Assembly: GCA_018242005.1 (NCBI GenBank)
Contig: JAFECU010000300.1
Span: 29,358-93,357 of the forward strand
From: Pseudomonadota bacterium
Lineage (GTDB): Bacteria > Pseudomonadota > Gammaproteobacteria > Burkholderiales > Burkholderiaceae_C
Length of the DNA: 64,000 nt
Direction: 5' to 3'
The notes beneath the pieces were generated by a model that did no database searches, was not told where the DNA came from, and saw only the letters and a program-made list of their open reading frames with translations. Position 1 is the first letter of the stretch. Each line of letters opens with the position of its first letter. A program made the translations under genes and the position numbers. This document shows, piece by piece, positions 27,706-36,365 of the stretch.

Positions 27706-28340
27706 TGGAACCCACCGCCAACGCTACCGTGTACATCGTGGACGACGACGCCGAGGTGCGCGAGGCCGTGGCCTGGCTGCTGCGCTCGCGCCGGCTGTTC
27801 AGCGAGGTATTTGACAGTGCCGAGGCCTTCGAGCTCATGCTGTCCGAGCGCGCCGCCCGCGGCCTGCGCCAGCGCCAGCCCTGCTGCCTGCTGCTGGACG
27901 TGCGCATGCCCGGCATGAGCGGGTTGACCCTGTTCGACAAGCTGGTCGAGCACGGCGACACCGCCGCCATGCCGGTGATCTTTCTGACCGGCCATGCCGA
28001 CGTGCCCACGGCCGTGGCGACGGTCAAGCGTGGAGCGTTTGACTTCTGCGAGAAACCTTTCTCGGACAACCAGCTCGTGGACCGCGTGCAGGCGGCGTTG
28101 CAGCTGTCGGCCCGGCATCTGCAGGCCTGCCAGGCGCAGCATGAGCTGCAGGATAGGCTGGCCGAACTCACCGAGCGCGAGCGCGACGTCATGCGCCTGG
28201 TGGTTGAGGGCCTGCCCAACAAGCTGATCGCCGACCAGCTCGACATCAGCGTGCGCACCGTGGAGGTGCACCGTGCGCGCGTGTTCGACAAGATGCAGGT
28301 CAAGTCGGCGGTGGAACTGGCCAATCTGCTGCGCACATAG
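27705..28340 (+). CDS. FixJ/NarL-type response regulator
   Basis: The 211-residue protein has a receiver domain with acidic pocket DDD (residues 13-15), phospho-acceptor Asp65 in LLLDVRMPGMSG, and the conserved Lys in CEKPFSD. A LuxR-type HTH (LTERERDVMRLVVEGLPNKLIADQLDISVRTVEVHRARVF) follows in the C-terminal 60 residues; the sub-motif SVRTVEVHRARV is the recognition helix. TGATG couples it to the kinase stop. Target genes are not evident; the closest are yhdP and the amidase upstream. Confidence 0.94.
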   Translation: MEPTANATVYIVDDDAEVREAVAWLLRSRRLFSEVFDSAEAFELMLSERAARGLRQRQPCCLLLDVRMPGMSGLTLFDKLVEHGDTAAMPVIFLTGHADVPTAVATVKRGAFDFCEKPFSDNQLVDRVQAALQLSARHLQACQAQHELQDRLAELTERERDVMRLVVEGLPNKLIADQLDISVRTVEVHRARVFDKMQVKSAVELANLLRT

Positions 28341-28347
28341 CAAAACG

Positions 28348-28367
28348 GGCCCGACCCGAGTCGGGCC
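28348..28367 (-). terminator. Terminator for the OmpA-like lipoprotein gene
   Basis: The stem GGCCCGAC/GTCGGGCC with CCGA loop is followed, on the minus strand, by CGTTTTG. It lies between two convergent genes and best serves the minus-strand OmpA-like gene; on the plus strand it lacks a T-run but could still stop transcripts of the response regulator. Confidence 0.7.
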
Positions 28368-28398
28368 AGCGCGCGCAGCGCCTCAGGGGTGCGCTCAC

Positions 28399-29046
28399 TT
28401 AGCCCTGACGCTCGCCCATGAAGATTTCGACGCGGCGGTTGCGTGCCCGGCCCTCGGCCGTGTCGTTGCTGGCGATGGGGTCGTGCGAGCCGCGGCCATC
28501 CACCTGGATGCGCGCGCCGCTCACTCCGCGGGACGTGAGGTAGTTGCGCGTGCTCGTGGCGCGGTCCAGCGACAGCGGATTGTTGATGGCGTCGCTGCCC
28601 GTCGAGTCCGTGTAGCCGATGATGCGCACGTCGGCGTTGGGGTTGTTGCGCAGGCCTTCGGCAAAGCGGTCGAGGATGGGGCGGAAGCTCGGTTGTATGT
28701 CGGAGCGGTTCGTGGCGAACGAGATGTCGCTCGGTATGTCGAGCTTGAGCTGGTTGTCCGCCGTCTGCGACACCGTCACGCCCGTGCCGCGTGTGGCGGC
28801 CTGCATCTCCTGCTTCTGCTTTTCCATGTGCTGCGACCAGATGTAGGTACCCAGGGCGCCCACGCCCGCCCCGATCACGGCACCCGTGCCCGCATGGCCG
28901 CCGGTCATGGCGCCTATGGCGGCGCCGCCCAGGGCGCCGGCGCCCGCCCCAATGGCGGTGCGGCGCTGGGTGTCGCTCATGTCGGCGCAGCCGGTGGCCA
29001 GCATGACGGCGGCGGCAGTGGCGCTGATGAGAAGGGGTTTACGCAT
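28399..29046 (-). CDS. OmpA-family lipoprotein (YiaD-like)
   Basis: The 215-residue protein has a lipoprotein signal peptide with lipobox LATGC (lipidated Cys20). A glycine-zipper segment (GAGAGALGGAAIGAMTGG...GAGVGALG) and a C-terminal OmpA/MotB peptidoglycan-binding domain follow. The domain carries FATNRSDIQP, IIGYTDSTGSDAINNPLSLDRA and GRARNRRVEIF; the Asp and Arg that contact meso-diaminopimelate are in the last two. It tethers the outer membrane to peptidoglycan. Shine-Dalgarno AGGAG precedes the ATG. Confidence 0.93.
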   Translation of the reverse strand: MRKPLLISATAAAVMLATGCADMSDTQRRTAIGAGAGALGGAAIGAMTGGHAGTGAVIGAGVGALGTYIWSQHMEKQKQEMQAATRGTGVTVSQTADNQLKLDIPSDISFATNRSDIQPSFRPILDRFAEGLRNNPNADVRIIGYTDSTGSDAINNPLSLDRATSTRNYLTSRGVSGARIQVDGRGSHDPIASNDTAEGRARNRRVEIFMGERQG

Positions 29047-29187
29047 GAATCACTCCTTGTGTCACAAAACAAACTATTGCGTGCAGCGTAGCCAGCGCCA
29101 CGGCGTGGGTCTGTAGGACAGTCGCCCAGCTGCTGCCATGGTCGCGCAAACAAATGTCAAGAAAGTGTCAAGCGCTTGTTCGCCTCC

Positions 29188-29319
29188 TCACTCGTCCTTC
29201 CCATCCACGTCCACGGGCGGCGGCAGCTCGCCGCGTTTTCGGCCCGAGAACATGGTCCACCAGATAATTCCCAGCAAAATCAACAACGCCAGCAGCGCCT
29301 CAAGCAAAATCAGCCCCAT
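29188..29319 (-). CDS. 43-residue single-TM membrane protein
   Basis: A 43-residue product consists of one hydrophobic helix (ILLEALLALLILLGIIWW) followed by a basic then acidic tail (FSGRKRGELPPPVDVDGKDE). The start codon complement at 29317-29319 overlaps the mltA ATG on the other strand by two bases, so the two genes diverge from the same point. I recall similar short proteins beside mltA in Comamonadaceae, which supports it being real. A longer in-frame extension exists, but it lies on the complement of mltA and looks non-coding. Function unknown. Confidence 0.6.
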   Translation of the reverse strand: MGLILLEALLALLILLGIIWWTMFSGRKRGELPPPVDVDGKDE

Positions 29320-30454
29320 GAACCTTCGTCCCCTGCGTCTGGTTGTAACGGCGCTGATTGTAGGAATCCTGGCGGCCTGTTCCTCCAGCCCCCCCCTGAC
29401 CGGCGATGCGCCCGTTCCCGCGGCCCGGCCGCCGTCCGCGCCTGCGGCTCCCGTGCCCGGAACGCTGGTGCAGTCCAAGAGCCGCTGGGTGCCCGCGGCC
29501 TGGAGCGAACTGCCGGGCTTCGAGGGCGACGCGCTTCACGAGGCCTGGAATGCCTGGCTGCGCAGCTGCGAGCGCCCGGCGCCGGCCTTCACCGCGCTGT
29601 GCGGCGACGTGCGTCGCCTGACCATCGCCAGTCCCGAGGAGCAGCGTGGCTGGATGATGCAGCGCCTGCGGCCCTATCGCATCGAATCGCTCGACGGCGG
29701 CGCCGACGGCCTGCTCACAGGCTATTTCGAGCCCTACCTGGACGCCACGCGCCAGCCGGGCAACGGTTTCGTCGTGCCGCTGTATGGCCCCCCGGCGGAT
29801 CTGGGCCAGCGCAAGCCCTGGTTCACGCGCCAGCAGATCGAGACCTTGCCACAGGCCCAGGCCGCGCTGCAGGGCCGGGCCATCGCCTGGGTGCGCGACC
29901 CGGTGCAGGCCATGGTGCTGCACATCCAGGGCTCGGGCCGGCTGCGCGTGCAGGAGGCCGACGGCAGCCAGCGCCTGGTGCGCCTGGCGTTTGCCGGCAC
30001 CAACGACCAGCCCTACAAGAGCGTGGGCAAATGGCTGCTCGACCAGGGCCTGGTGCGCGACGCCACCTGGCCTGGCATCACGGCCTGGGTGACGCAGAAC
30101 CCGCAGCGCGTCAACGAGATGCTCTGGTCCAACCCGCGCTACGTGTTCTTCCGCGAGGAGCCGCTCGACGCGCTGGACGCGGCCTTTGGCCCCAAGGGCG
30201 CGCAGGGCGTGCCGCTCACGCCGGGGCGCTCCATCGCCGTGGATCGCCAGAGTATTCCCTACGGCACACCGGTGTGGCTGGCCTCCAGCGGGCCCACGGC
30301 CCAGCTGTCGCGCCTGGTGCTGGCGCAGGACACGGGCAGCGCCATCCTGGGCGCCGTGCGCGCCGACTACTTCACGGGCTGGGGCCAGGAGGCGGGTGAC
30401 ATGGCCGGGCGTCTCAAGCAGAACCTGCGCCTGTGGGCGCTTTGGCCGCGTTGA
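29318..30454 (+). CDS. mltA: Membrane-bound lytic murein transglycosylase A
   Basis: The 378-residue protein has lipobox LAAC (Cys21) and the MltA domain: LLTGYFEPYLDATRQ, WVRDPVQAMVLHIQGSGRL and VRLAFAGTNDQPYKSVGKWL. The 3D domain follows, with SIAVDRQSIPYGTPVWL and the catalytic Asp in LAQDTGSAI. It cleaves peptidoglycan between MurNAc and GlcNAc, forming 1,6-anhydroMurNAc, from the inner face of the outer membrane. The start is set by the lipoprotein signal; the ribosome site is weak. The 3' end overlaps the convergent RND gene by 41 nt. Confidence 0.95.
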   Translation: MNLRPLRLVVTALIVGILAACSSSPPLTGDAPVPAARPPSAPAAPVPGTLVQSKSRWVPAAWSELPGFEGDALHEAWNAWLRSCERPAPAFTALCGDVRRLTIASPEEQRGWMMQRLRPYRIESLDGGADGLLTGYFEPYLDATRQPGNGFVVPLYGPPADLGQRKPWFTRQQIETLPQAQAALQGRAIAWVRDPVQAMVLHIQGSGRLRVQEADGSQRLVRLAFAGTNDQPYKSVGKWLLDQGLVRDATWPGITAWVTQNPQRVNEMLWSNPRYVFFREEPLDALDAAFGPKGAQGVPLTPGRSIAVDRQSIPYGTPVWLASSGPTAQLSRLVLAQDTGSAILGAVRADYFTGWGQEAGDMAGRLKQNLRLWALWPR

Positions 30455-33400
30455 GCCTTCGCGCCGCCTTGTGGCGCACGAACCAGTGGTGCGCCCGGTC
30501 CAGGTACAGGTAGATGACCGGCGTGGTGAACAGCGTCAGCAGCTGCGACAGCGCCAGTCCGCCGACAATGGCATAGCCCAGCGGCCGGCGCAGTTCCGAG
30601 CCCGCGCCATGGCCCAGCGCCAGCGGCAGGCCGGCCAACAGCGCGCACATGGTGGTCATCATGATGGGGCGAAAGCGCAGCATGCAGGCCTCGAAAATGG
30701 CGTCGCGCGGGCCCAGCCCGCGGCTGCGCTCGGCGTGCAGCGCAAAGTCCACCATCATGATGCCGTTCTTCTTGACGATGCCGATCAGCAGGATGATGCC
30801 GATCAGCGCGATCACCGACAGGTCGTAGCCGCCGGCCATCAGGACCAGCAGCGCTCCCACGCCGGCCGAGGGCAGCGTGGACAATATGGTCAGCGGGTGG
30901 ATGTAGCTCTCATACAGCAGGCCCAGCACCACGTAGACCGCCACCAGCGCCGCGGCGATCAAATAGGGCTGGGTGCGCAGCGAATCGCCAAAGGCCTGCG
31001 CCGTGCCCTGGAAGTTGCTGCTCAGCGTGGCCGGTGCGCCCATGTCGGCCTGCGCCTTCTCTATGGCCTGAACCGCCTGCCCCAGTGAATAGCCGGGGCG
31101 CAGGTTGAACGAGATGGTGACGGCCGGGAACTGGCCCTGGTGGTTCACCGCCAGGTAGCCGGTCCGGTCTGTATCGACCTCGACGAAGGTGGACAGCGGC
31201 ACCTGCTGCCCCGTCAGCGGCGAGGTGAGGTACAGCCTGTCGAACAGGTTCGGGTCCTGCTGCAGCGCAGGCGTGACCTCCATCACCACGTAGTAGCTGT
31301 TGAGCTGGGTGAAATACTGCGCCACCTGGCGCTGGCCCACGGCGTCGTTGATGGTGGCGTCCACCAGGGCCGGCGTGATGCCATAGCTGGCCGCGCGCTC
31401 GCGGTCAATCGTCAGGCGCGCGGTGGGCGCGGCGTTTTGCTGGTCCGAGGTCACGTCGGCCAACTCGGGCAGCGACTGCAGCCTCGCGGTGATGCGCGGC
31501 GACCAGGCGTTGAGCTCGGCCAGGTCGGTGTCGGTGATGGTGTACTGGTACTGCGTGCGCGCCAGGCGGCCGCCGACGTTGATGTCCTGCCCCGCCTGCA
31601 TGAACAGCGTCACGCCGGGCACCTGGGCCAGCTGCGGCCGCAGCCGGGCGATGACCTCGTCGGCCGAGGACTTGCGCCCCTGGGCGATGGGCCTGAGCGA
31701 GATGAAGGCATTGCCCGAGTTCAGCGTGGTGTTGCCAGCCTGCACGCTGAATGCGGCGACGTCGGGGTCCCGGCGCACGATGTCGGCCAGGGCCAGCATG
31801 CGCTCGCGCATGGCCTGCGACGAGCTGTCCTGCCCCGCCACGGCCGTGCCGAAGATGAAGCCCGTGTCCTGCTGCGGGAAGAAGCCCTTGGGAATGGTGA
31901 TGAACAGCAGCACCGTGGCCGTGACGGTGGCAAAGAACGCCAGCAGCGTCAGCAACGGGTGTTGCAGCACCCGGGTCAACGCAAGGCGGTAGCCCGACAG
32001 CAGGGCGTCGAAGCCGCGCTCGCACGCCAGGTACAGCCGGCCGTGGCGCCGCTCCCGGTGGCGCAGGAACCTCGCGCAGAGCATGGGCGAGAGCGTCAGC
32101 GACACCAGCACCGAGACCACGATGGTCAGCGTGACGGTGACGGCGAATTCACGGAACAGCCGCCCGACGATGCCGCCCATGAGCAGCAGCGGAATGAACA
32201 CCGCGATCAGCGATACCGAGATCGACACGACGGTAAAGCCGATCTCGCCGGCGCCCTGCAGCGCCGCTTGCCTGGGCTCCATGCCGGCCTCGATATGGCG
32301 GTAAATGTTCTCGATGACGACGATGGCGTCATCGACGACGAAGCCCACGGCGATGGTCAGGGCCATCAGCGAGAGGTTGTCCAGCGAATAGCCCAGCAGA
32401 TACATGCAGGCCGCTGCGCCGAGTATGGCCAGCGGCACGGTGACGCTCGGAATCAGCGTCACCGCCACGTTGCGCAGAAAGACGAAGATCACCGCCACCA
32501 CCAGGGCGATGGACAGCAGCAGCGTGAACTCCACCTCATCGACCGAGGCGCGTATGGTCTGCGTGCGGTCCATGATGGTGTCCACATGCACGCTCGGCGG
32601 AATGGCGGCGCGCAGTCTGGGCAGTGCGGCCTGCACGCTGTCCACCGTCTTGATGACGTTGGCGCCCGGCATCTTCACGATGGCCAGGGTGACCGAGCGG
32701 CCACCGGAGATGTTGGAGCCGGCCGGCACCGCCGGACCGGGGAAGGACCAGGCGGCGAGCTTGGCGTTCTCGGGCCCATCGACGGCCACGCCCACGTCGC
32801 GCACGCGAATCGGCGCGCCGCCGCGCCAGGCCAGCACCACGTCGTTCCAGGGGGCGGCGTGCAGCAGCTGGTCGTTGGTGTAGACGTTGAAGGCCTGGGT
32901 CGGCCCGTCTATGGTGCCGGTGGGGGCGCTGACGCTGCTGCTGGCGATGACGCCGCGTATGTCCTCCAGCCCCAGGCCCAGGGCCTTGATCCTGTCGGGG
33001 TCTATCTGTATGCGTATCGCGGGCTTTTGCTGGCCGAAGACGTTCACCAGGCCCACGCCCGGGATGCGCGAGATCTGCTGCGCCAGGATGTTCTCGGCGT
33101 AGTCGTCCACCTCGGTGATGGGCAGCACGTCGGAATGCACGGCATACAGCAGCACCGGCGATTCGGCCGGGTTGATCTTGCGAAAGCTCGGCGGGCTGGG
33201 CAGGTTCTTGGGCAGCTGGCCGGCGGCGGCATTGATGGCCGCCTGCACGTCCAGCGCCGCGCCGTCGATGTCGCGCTCCAGGTTGAACTGCAGCGTGACC
33301 TGCGTCATGCCCAGTGAGCTCGTCGAGGTCATCTGGGCGAGGCCCGGGATCAGCGAGAACTGGCGCTCCAGCGGCTGGGCCACGCTGGCGGCCATGGTCT

Positions 33401-33569
33401 CGGGGCTGGCGCCGGGCAGCCTGCCGGTGACCTGCAGCGTGGGGAAGTCGATCTGCGGCAGCGGCGCCACCGGCAGCAGCGGCCAGGCCACCAGGCCGAC
33501 CAGCAGCAGCGCCAGGGCCAGCAGCGTCGTGCCTATAGGCCGCTGAATGAAGGGCGACGAGATGTTCAC
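30414..33569 (-). CDS. RND multidrug-efflux permease (MdtB/MdtC-like), pump 2
   Basis: The 1051-residue protein is a complete RND pump. It has N-terminal FIQRPIGTTLLALALLLVG, the MdtB/C-like docking region, the TM4 proton-relay motif VGFVVDDAIVVIENIYRH and LIGIVKKNGIMMVDFAL in the second half. GTG 33569 overlaps the adaptor stop by 4 nt (GTGA) and begins the normal N-terminus VNISSPFIQRP; the open frame upstream is the complement-shifted adaptor. With adaptor and outer-membrane factor it forms a full tripartite system. Only one MdtB/C-like pump is present where E. coli has two. Confidence 0.94.
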   Translation of the reverse strand: MNISSPFIQRPIGTTLLALALLLVGLVAWPLLPVAPLPQIDFPTLQVTGRLPGASPETMAASVAQPLERQFSLIPGLAQMTSTSSLGMTQVTLQFNLERDIDGAALDVQAAINAAAGQLPKNLPSPPSFRKINPAESPVLLYAVHSDVLPITEVDDYAENILAQQISRIPGVGLVNVFGQQKPAIRIQIDPDRIKALGLGLEDIRGVIASSSVSAPTGTIDGPTQAFNVYTNDQLLHAAPWNDVVLAWRGGAPIRVRDVGVAVDGPENAKLAAWSFPGPAVPAGSNISGGRSVTLAIVKMPGANVIKTVDSVQAALPRLRAAIPPSVHVDTIMDRTQTIRASVDEVEFTLLLSIALVVAVIFVFLRNVAVTLIPSVTVPLAILGAAACMYLLGYSLDNLSLMALTIAVGFVVDDAIVVIENIYRHIEAGMEPRQAALQGAGEIGFTVVSISVSLIAVFIPLLLMGGIVGRLFREFAVTVTLTIVVSVLVSLTLSPMLCARFLRHRERRHGRLYLACERGFDALLSGYRLALTRVLQHPLLTLLAFFATVTATVLLFITIPKGFFPQQDTGFIFGTAVAGQDSSSQAMRERMLALADIVRRDPDVAAFSVQAGNTTLNSGNAFISLRPIAQGRKSSADEVIARLRPQLAQVPGVTLFMQAGQDINVGGRLARTQYQYTITDTDLAELNAWSPRITARLQSLPELADVTSDQQNAAPTARLTIDRERAASYGITPALVDATINDAVGQRQVAQYFTQLNSYYVVMEVTPALQQDPNLFDRLYLTSPLTGQQVPLSTFVEVDTDRTGYLAVNHQGQFPAVTISFNLRPGYSLGQAVQAIEKAQADMGAPATLSSNFQGTAQAFGDSLRTQPYLIAAALVAVYVVLGLLYESYIHPLTILSTLPSAGVGALLVLMAGGYDLSVIALIGIILLIGIVKKNGIMMVDFALHAERSRGLGPRDAIFEACMLRFRPIMMTTMCALLAGLPLALGHGAGSELRRPLGYAIVGGLALSQLLTLFTTPVIYLYLDRAHHWFVRHKAARRLNAAKAPTGAGSA

Positions 33570-34774
33570 GAGCCGCCCCCGGCCTGCTGCGTCTGGCCCG
33601 ACCTGGCCTCGCGCACCAGCGCACCGGGGGTGAGCCGGTATTGGCCATCGACGACCACGCGCTCGCCCTCGGCCAGGCCCTCGGTGACCACCGTGCGGCC
33701 CTGCTCGTTGCTGCCGGCCGTGATGTCCTGCACGCGCGCCTTGCCCTCGGCATCGACGGCATACACATAGAGCCCGCGCGGCCCGCGCTGCACGGCGGCG
33801 CTGGGCACGGTGAGTGCCCCTTGCTGCGTGCCCAGCACCAGGCGTGCCTGCACGGCCTGGCCCGGCCACAGCCGGCGTCCGGGGTTGGGAAAATGCGCCT
33901 TCAGCAAGATGGTGCCGGTGGCGGTGTCGATCTGGTTGTTCAGCAGCGTGAGCCGCCCCGTGGCCAGCAGCGTGCGCGGCCCGCGCTCGAGCGCCTGCAC
34001 CGCCAGACCTTCGCGCCGACCCTCATGCAGCGCGCGCTGCAGCGCCGGGAAGATGCCCTCGGGCAGGGTGAACTGCACGGCGATCGGGTCGATCTGGTTG
34101 ATGACCAGAAGCCCGCCGGGGTCGGCCGCATGGACGATGTTGCCAGGGTCGACGAGGCGTGCGCCTATGCGCCCGGCGATGGGCGCGCGGATGGTCGTGT
34201 AGTCCAGCTGCACCTGGGCCAGCCGCACCTGGGCGGCGTCGCTCTGCACGGCAGCCGTGAGCTGGCGCACCAGCGCCCGTTGCGTGTCGAGTTGCTGGCG
34301 CGTGGCGGCGTCCTCGTGTATCAGCTCGGTATAGCGCTGCAGGTCCAGCCTCGCATTGGTCAGCTGCGCCGAATCGCGCGCCTGCTGGGCCTGGGCCTGC
34401 TGCAGCTGGGCGGAAAAGCTGCGCGCGTCGAGCCGTGCCAGCAGTTGGCCGGCCTTGACCTCCTGGCCCTCCTGGAAGGCCACCGAGTCGAGCTGACCGT
34501 CGACGCGCGTGCGCACCGTGACCGAGGCGATCGGCAGCACATTGCCCATGCCGGTGGCCGCGATCTCGACATCCTGGCGCAGCACGCGCGTGGTGGCCAC
34601 GGGCACGGCATTGGCGGGTGACGCCTGTGCCTGCGGCGCCTGGGCCTGGGCGCGCTGACGCCATGCGGGCCAGGCCAGCGCCAGAACGATCGGCACCACC
34701 AGGGCCGCCAGGGACCAGGCACGGCGGCTCGCGCCAGCGGCTGGCCTGTCGGGTGCGGTTTCGAGGGCTGGCAT
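33566..34774 (-). CDS. RND efflux periplasmic adaptor 2 (MdtA-like)
   Basis: The 402-residue protein has an N-terminal TM anchor (SLAALVVPIVLALAWPAW). The adaptor domains follow in order: lipoyl half (SVAFQEGQEVKAGQLLARLD), a coiled-coil hairpin from about residue 105 to 185, lipoyl half (RAPIAGRIGARLVDPGNIVHAAD), beta-barrel and C-terminal membrane-proximal domain (VVVDGQYRLTPGALV). The start is set by the anchor. It sits 13 nt after the outer-membrane factor and overlaps the pump gene by 4 nt. Confidence 0.94.
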   Translation of the reverse strand: MPALETAPDRPAAGASRRAWSLAALVVPIVLALAWPAWRQRAQAQAPQAQASPANAVPVATTRVLRQDVEIAATGMGNVLPIASVTVRTRVDGQLDSVAFQEGQEVKAGQLLARLDARSFSAQLQQAQAQQARDSAQLTNARLDLQRYTELIHEDAATRQQLDTQRALVRQLTAAVQSDAAQVRLAQVQLDYTTIRAPIAGRIGARLVDPGNIVHAADPGGLLVINQIDPIAVQFTLPEGIFPALQRALHEGRREGLAVQALERGPRTLLATGRLTLLNNQIDTATGTILLKAHFPNPGRRLWPGQAVQARLVLGTQQGALTVPSAAVQRGPRGLYVYAVDAEGKARVQDITAGSNEQGRTVVTEGLAEGERVVVDGQYRLTPGALVREARSGQTQQAGGGS

Positions 34775-34787
34775 AGGGCTCTTCCAT

Positions 34788-36275
34788 TCAACGGGCCGCG
34801 TCCGGCGCCCACCTGGTCTGACGCGCCATTCCCGGCAGATCCTGCGCGCCCCAGCCGCCGCCCAGCGCCTTGACCAGGGCCACGCTGGCGGCGTATTGCC
34901 GGCCCCGGATCTGCAAGGCGGCGCGCTGCGCCGTGAGCGCCAGCGCCTGCGCCGTGATGACCGCGGTGTAGTTGGTGGTGCCACCGCGGTATTGCGCCAG
35001 CAGCACCTGGGCCGCGGTCTCGGCGGCGGCCACGGCGCCCTGCTGCGCAGCGGCCTCGTCGGCGAGCTGGCGCAGGGCGGCCAGGTTGTCTTCGACCTCC
35101 TGGAAGGCTGCGAGCACCGTCTGCCGGTAGCCTGCGGCGGCGCCGTCATAGGCCGCACGCGCCTGGGCCAGGCGTGCGTCGCGCGCGCCGCCGTCGAGCA
35201 GGCTGGCCGTGAGCGACAGGCCTAGCGACCAGACGGCGTCCATGGCCCGCGTCCAGGCACCCAGGCCGGCACCGGCAAAGCCGCCGCCAGCGCCGAGCAC
35301 GATGTCGGGAAAATAGGCCGATTGCGCCAGGCCGATTTGCGCGTTGGCGGCCGCCATGCGGCGCTCGGCGCCGGCGATGTCGGGGCGGCGCTCCAGCAGT
35401 TGCGACGGCATGCCGGGCTGCGGCACGGGCAGCGCCAGGCCAGGTGCCCTGTCGGCCGGCCAGGGCGGCAGGCTGAACCGCGCCGGCGCCTGGCCCAGCA
35501 GCACGGCCAGCGCGTGTTCCAGCTGGCGCCGGCTCAGGTCCACATCGACGGCCTGGGCCTCGGCGGCGTGCAAGCTGTTGGCGGCCAGCGCCACGTCCGA
35601 GCGCAGGGCCACGCCGGCGCGGTACTGCGCCTGCGTCAGCTCAAGCGCCTTGCGGTAGCCGGCCAGCGTGCGCGCGTACAACGCCCCCTGGGCGTCGGCC
35701 AGGCGAAGCTGCACATAGGCGTTGACCACGGCGGCCTGTACGTTCAGGCGCGCCGCCGCCAGGTCGGCGGCGCTGCCCTGGGCGCTGTCGCTCGCGGCCT
35801 CCACGTTGCGGCGCACGCGGCCCCAGAGGTCGGGTTCCCAGCTGGCTTGCAGCGACCAGGCATGGCTGTCGCCCAGCGTGGAGACGCCAGCGACCCTGCT
35901 GCGCCCGCGCGTGTCGGAAACGCTGGCGCCCACCGTGGGGTAGTAGGCCGCCGCCGCGCCCTGCACCAGGGCCTGGGCCTGGCGGTACTGGGCCTCGGCC
36001 TGGCGCAGGGTCTGGTTGGCCAGGTTGGCCTGGGCCACCAGGCCGTCGAGCTCGGCGTCGCCAAAAAGCCGCCACCAGGGGGTGCGCTCATCCACCTGCG
36101 CCGGGGCGGCGGTGCGCCAGGGCCCATCCTCCTTGAAGGCTGCCGGGGCCTCCTGCGCCAGGGTGGGCGGTTGGTAGGCCGGGCCCACCGCGCTGCAGGC
36201 CGTCAGCAGGCAGCCCGCCACAAGGGGGCAGAGCAGGTGCCACGCAACAACGGATAGCGACTGCGGCGAAGCCAT
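34788..36275 (-). CDS. Efflux outer-membrane factor lipoprotein (NodT/OprM family)
   Basis: The 495-residue protein has lipobox LTAC (Cys27) and the GPAYQPP start of mature OprM-type channels. Two tandem outer-membrane-efflux repeats follow, each a coiled-coil plus beta hairpin, with ASWEPDLWGRVRRNVEAA, LLERRPDIAGAERRMAAANAQIG and LLDGGARDARL as landmarks. It forms the trimeric exit duct. It is first in the OMF-adaptor-pump operon and could also serve the pump 1 pair, which lacks a channel. Confidence 0.95.
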   Translation of the reverse strand: MASPQSLSVVAWHLLCPLVAGCLLTACSAVGPAYQPPTLAQEAPAAFKEDGPWRTAAPAQVDERTPWWRLFGDAELDGLVAQANLANQTLRQAEAQYRQAQALVQGAAAAYYPTVGASVSDTRGRSRVAGVSTLGDSHAWSLQASWEPDLWGRVRRNVEAASDSAQGSAADLAAARLNVQAAVVNAYVQLRLADAQGALYARTLAGYRKALELTQAQYRAGVALRSDVALAANSLHAAEAQAVDVDLSRRQLEHALAVLLGQAPARFSLPPWPADRAPGLALPVPQPGMPSQLLERRPDIAGAERRMAAANAQIGLAQSAYFPDIVLGAGGGFAGAGLGAWTRAMDAVWSLGLSLTASLLDGGARDARLAQARAAYDGAAAGYRQTVLAAFQEVEDNLAALRQLADEAAAQQGAVAAAETAAQVLLAQYRGGTTNYTAVITAQALALTAQRAALQIRGRQYAASVALVKALGGGWGAQDLPGMARQTRWAPDAAR

Positions 36276-36342
36276 GGGGCTGAGGGCGGGGGTGGAGCGG
36301 CCAGTTTAGCGGCGGCGCCGTTGAATGCCATGGGCTTTACAT

Positions 36343-36359
36343 GGCCCGCCATGCGGGCC
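36343..36359 (-). terminator. Hairpin after the MFS gene
   Basis: GGCCCGC and GCGGGCC pair perfectly around a CAT loop, 6 nt past the MFS stop on the minus strand. There is no clear T-run, so it may be a weak or Rho-assisted terminator separating the MFS gene from the efflux operon. Confidence 0.5.
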
Positions 36360-36365
36360 GTCGGG

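Noticed and set aside
30414-33869. Longer version of RND pump 2 with 100 extra N-terminal residues
   Set aside because: The extension overlaps the adaptor gene out of frame and is compositionally biased; the GTGA-coupled GTG at 33569 gives the normal RND N-terminus.
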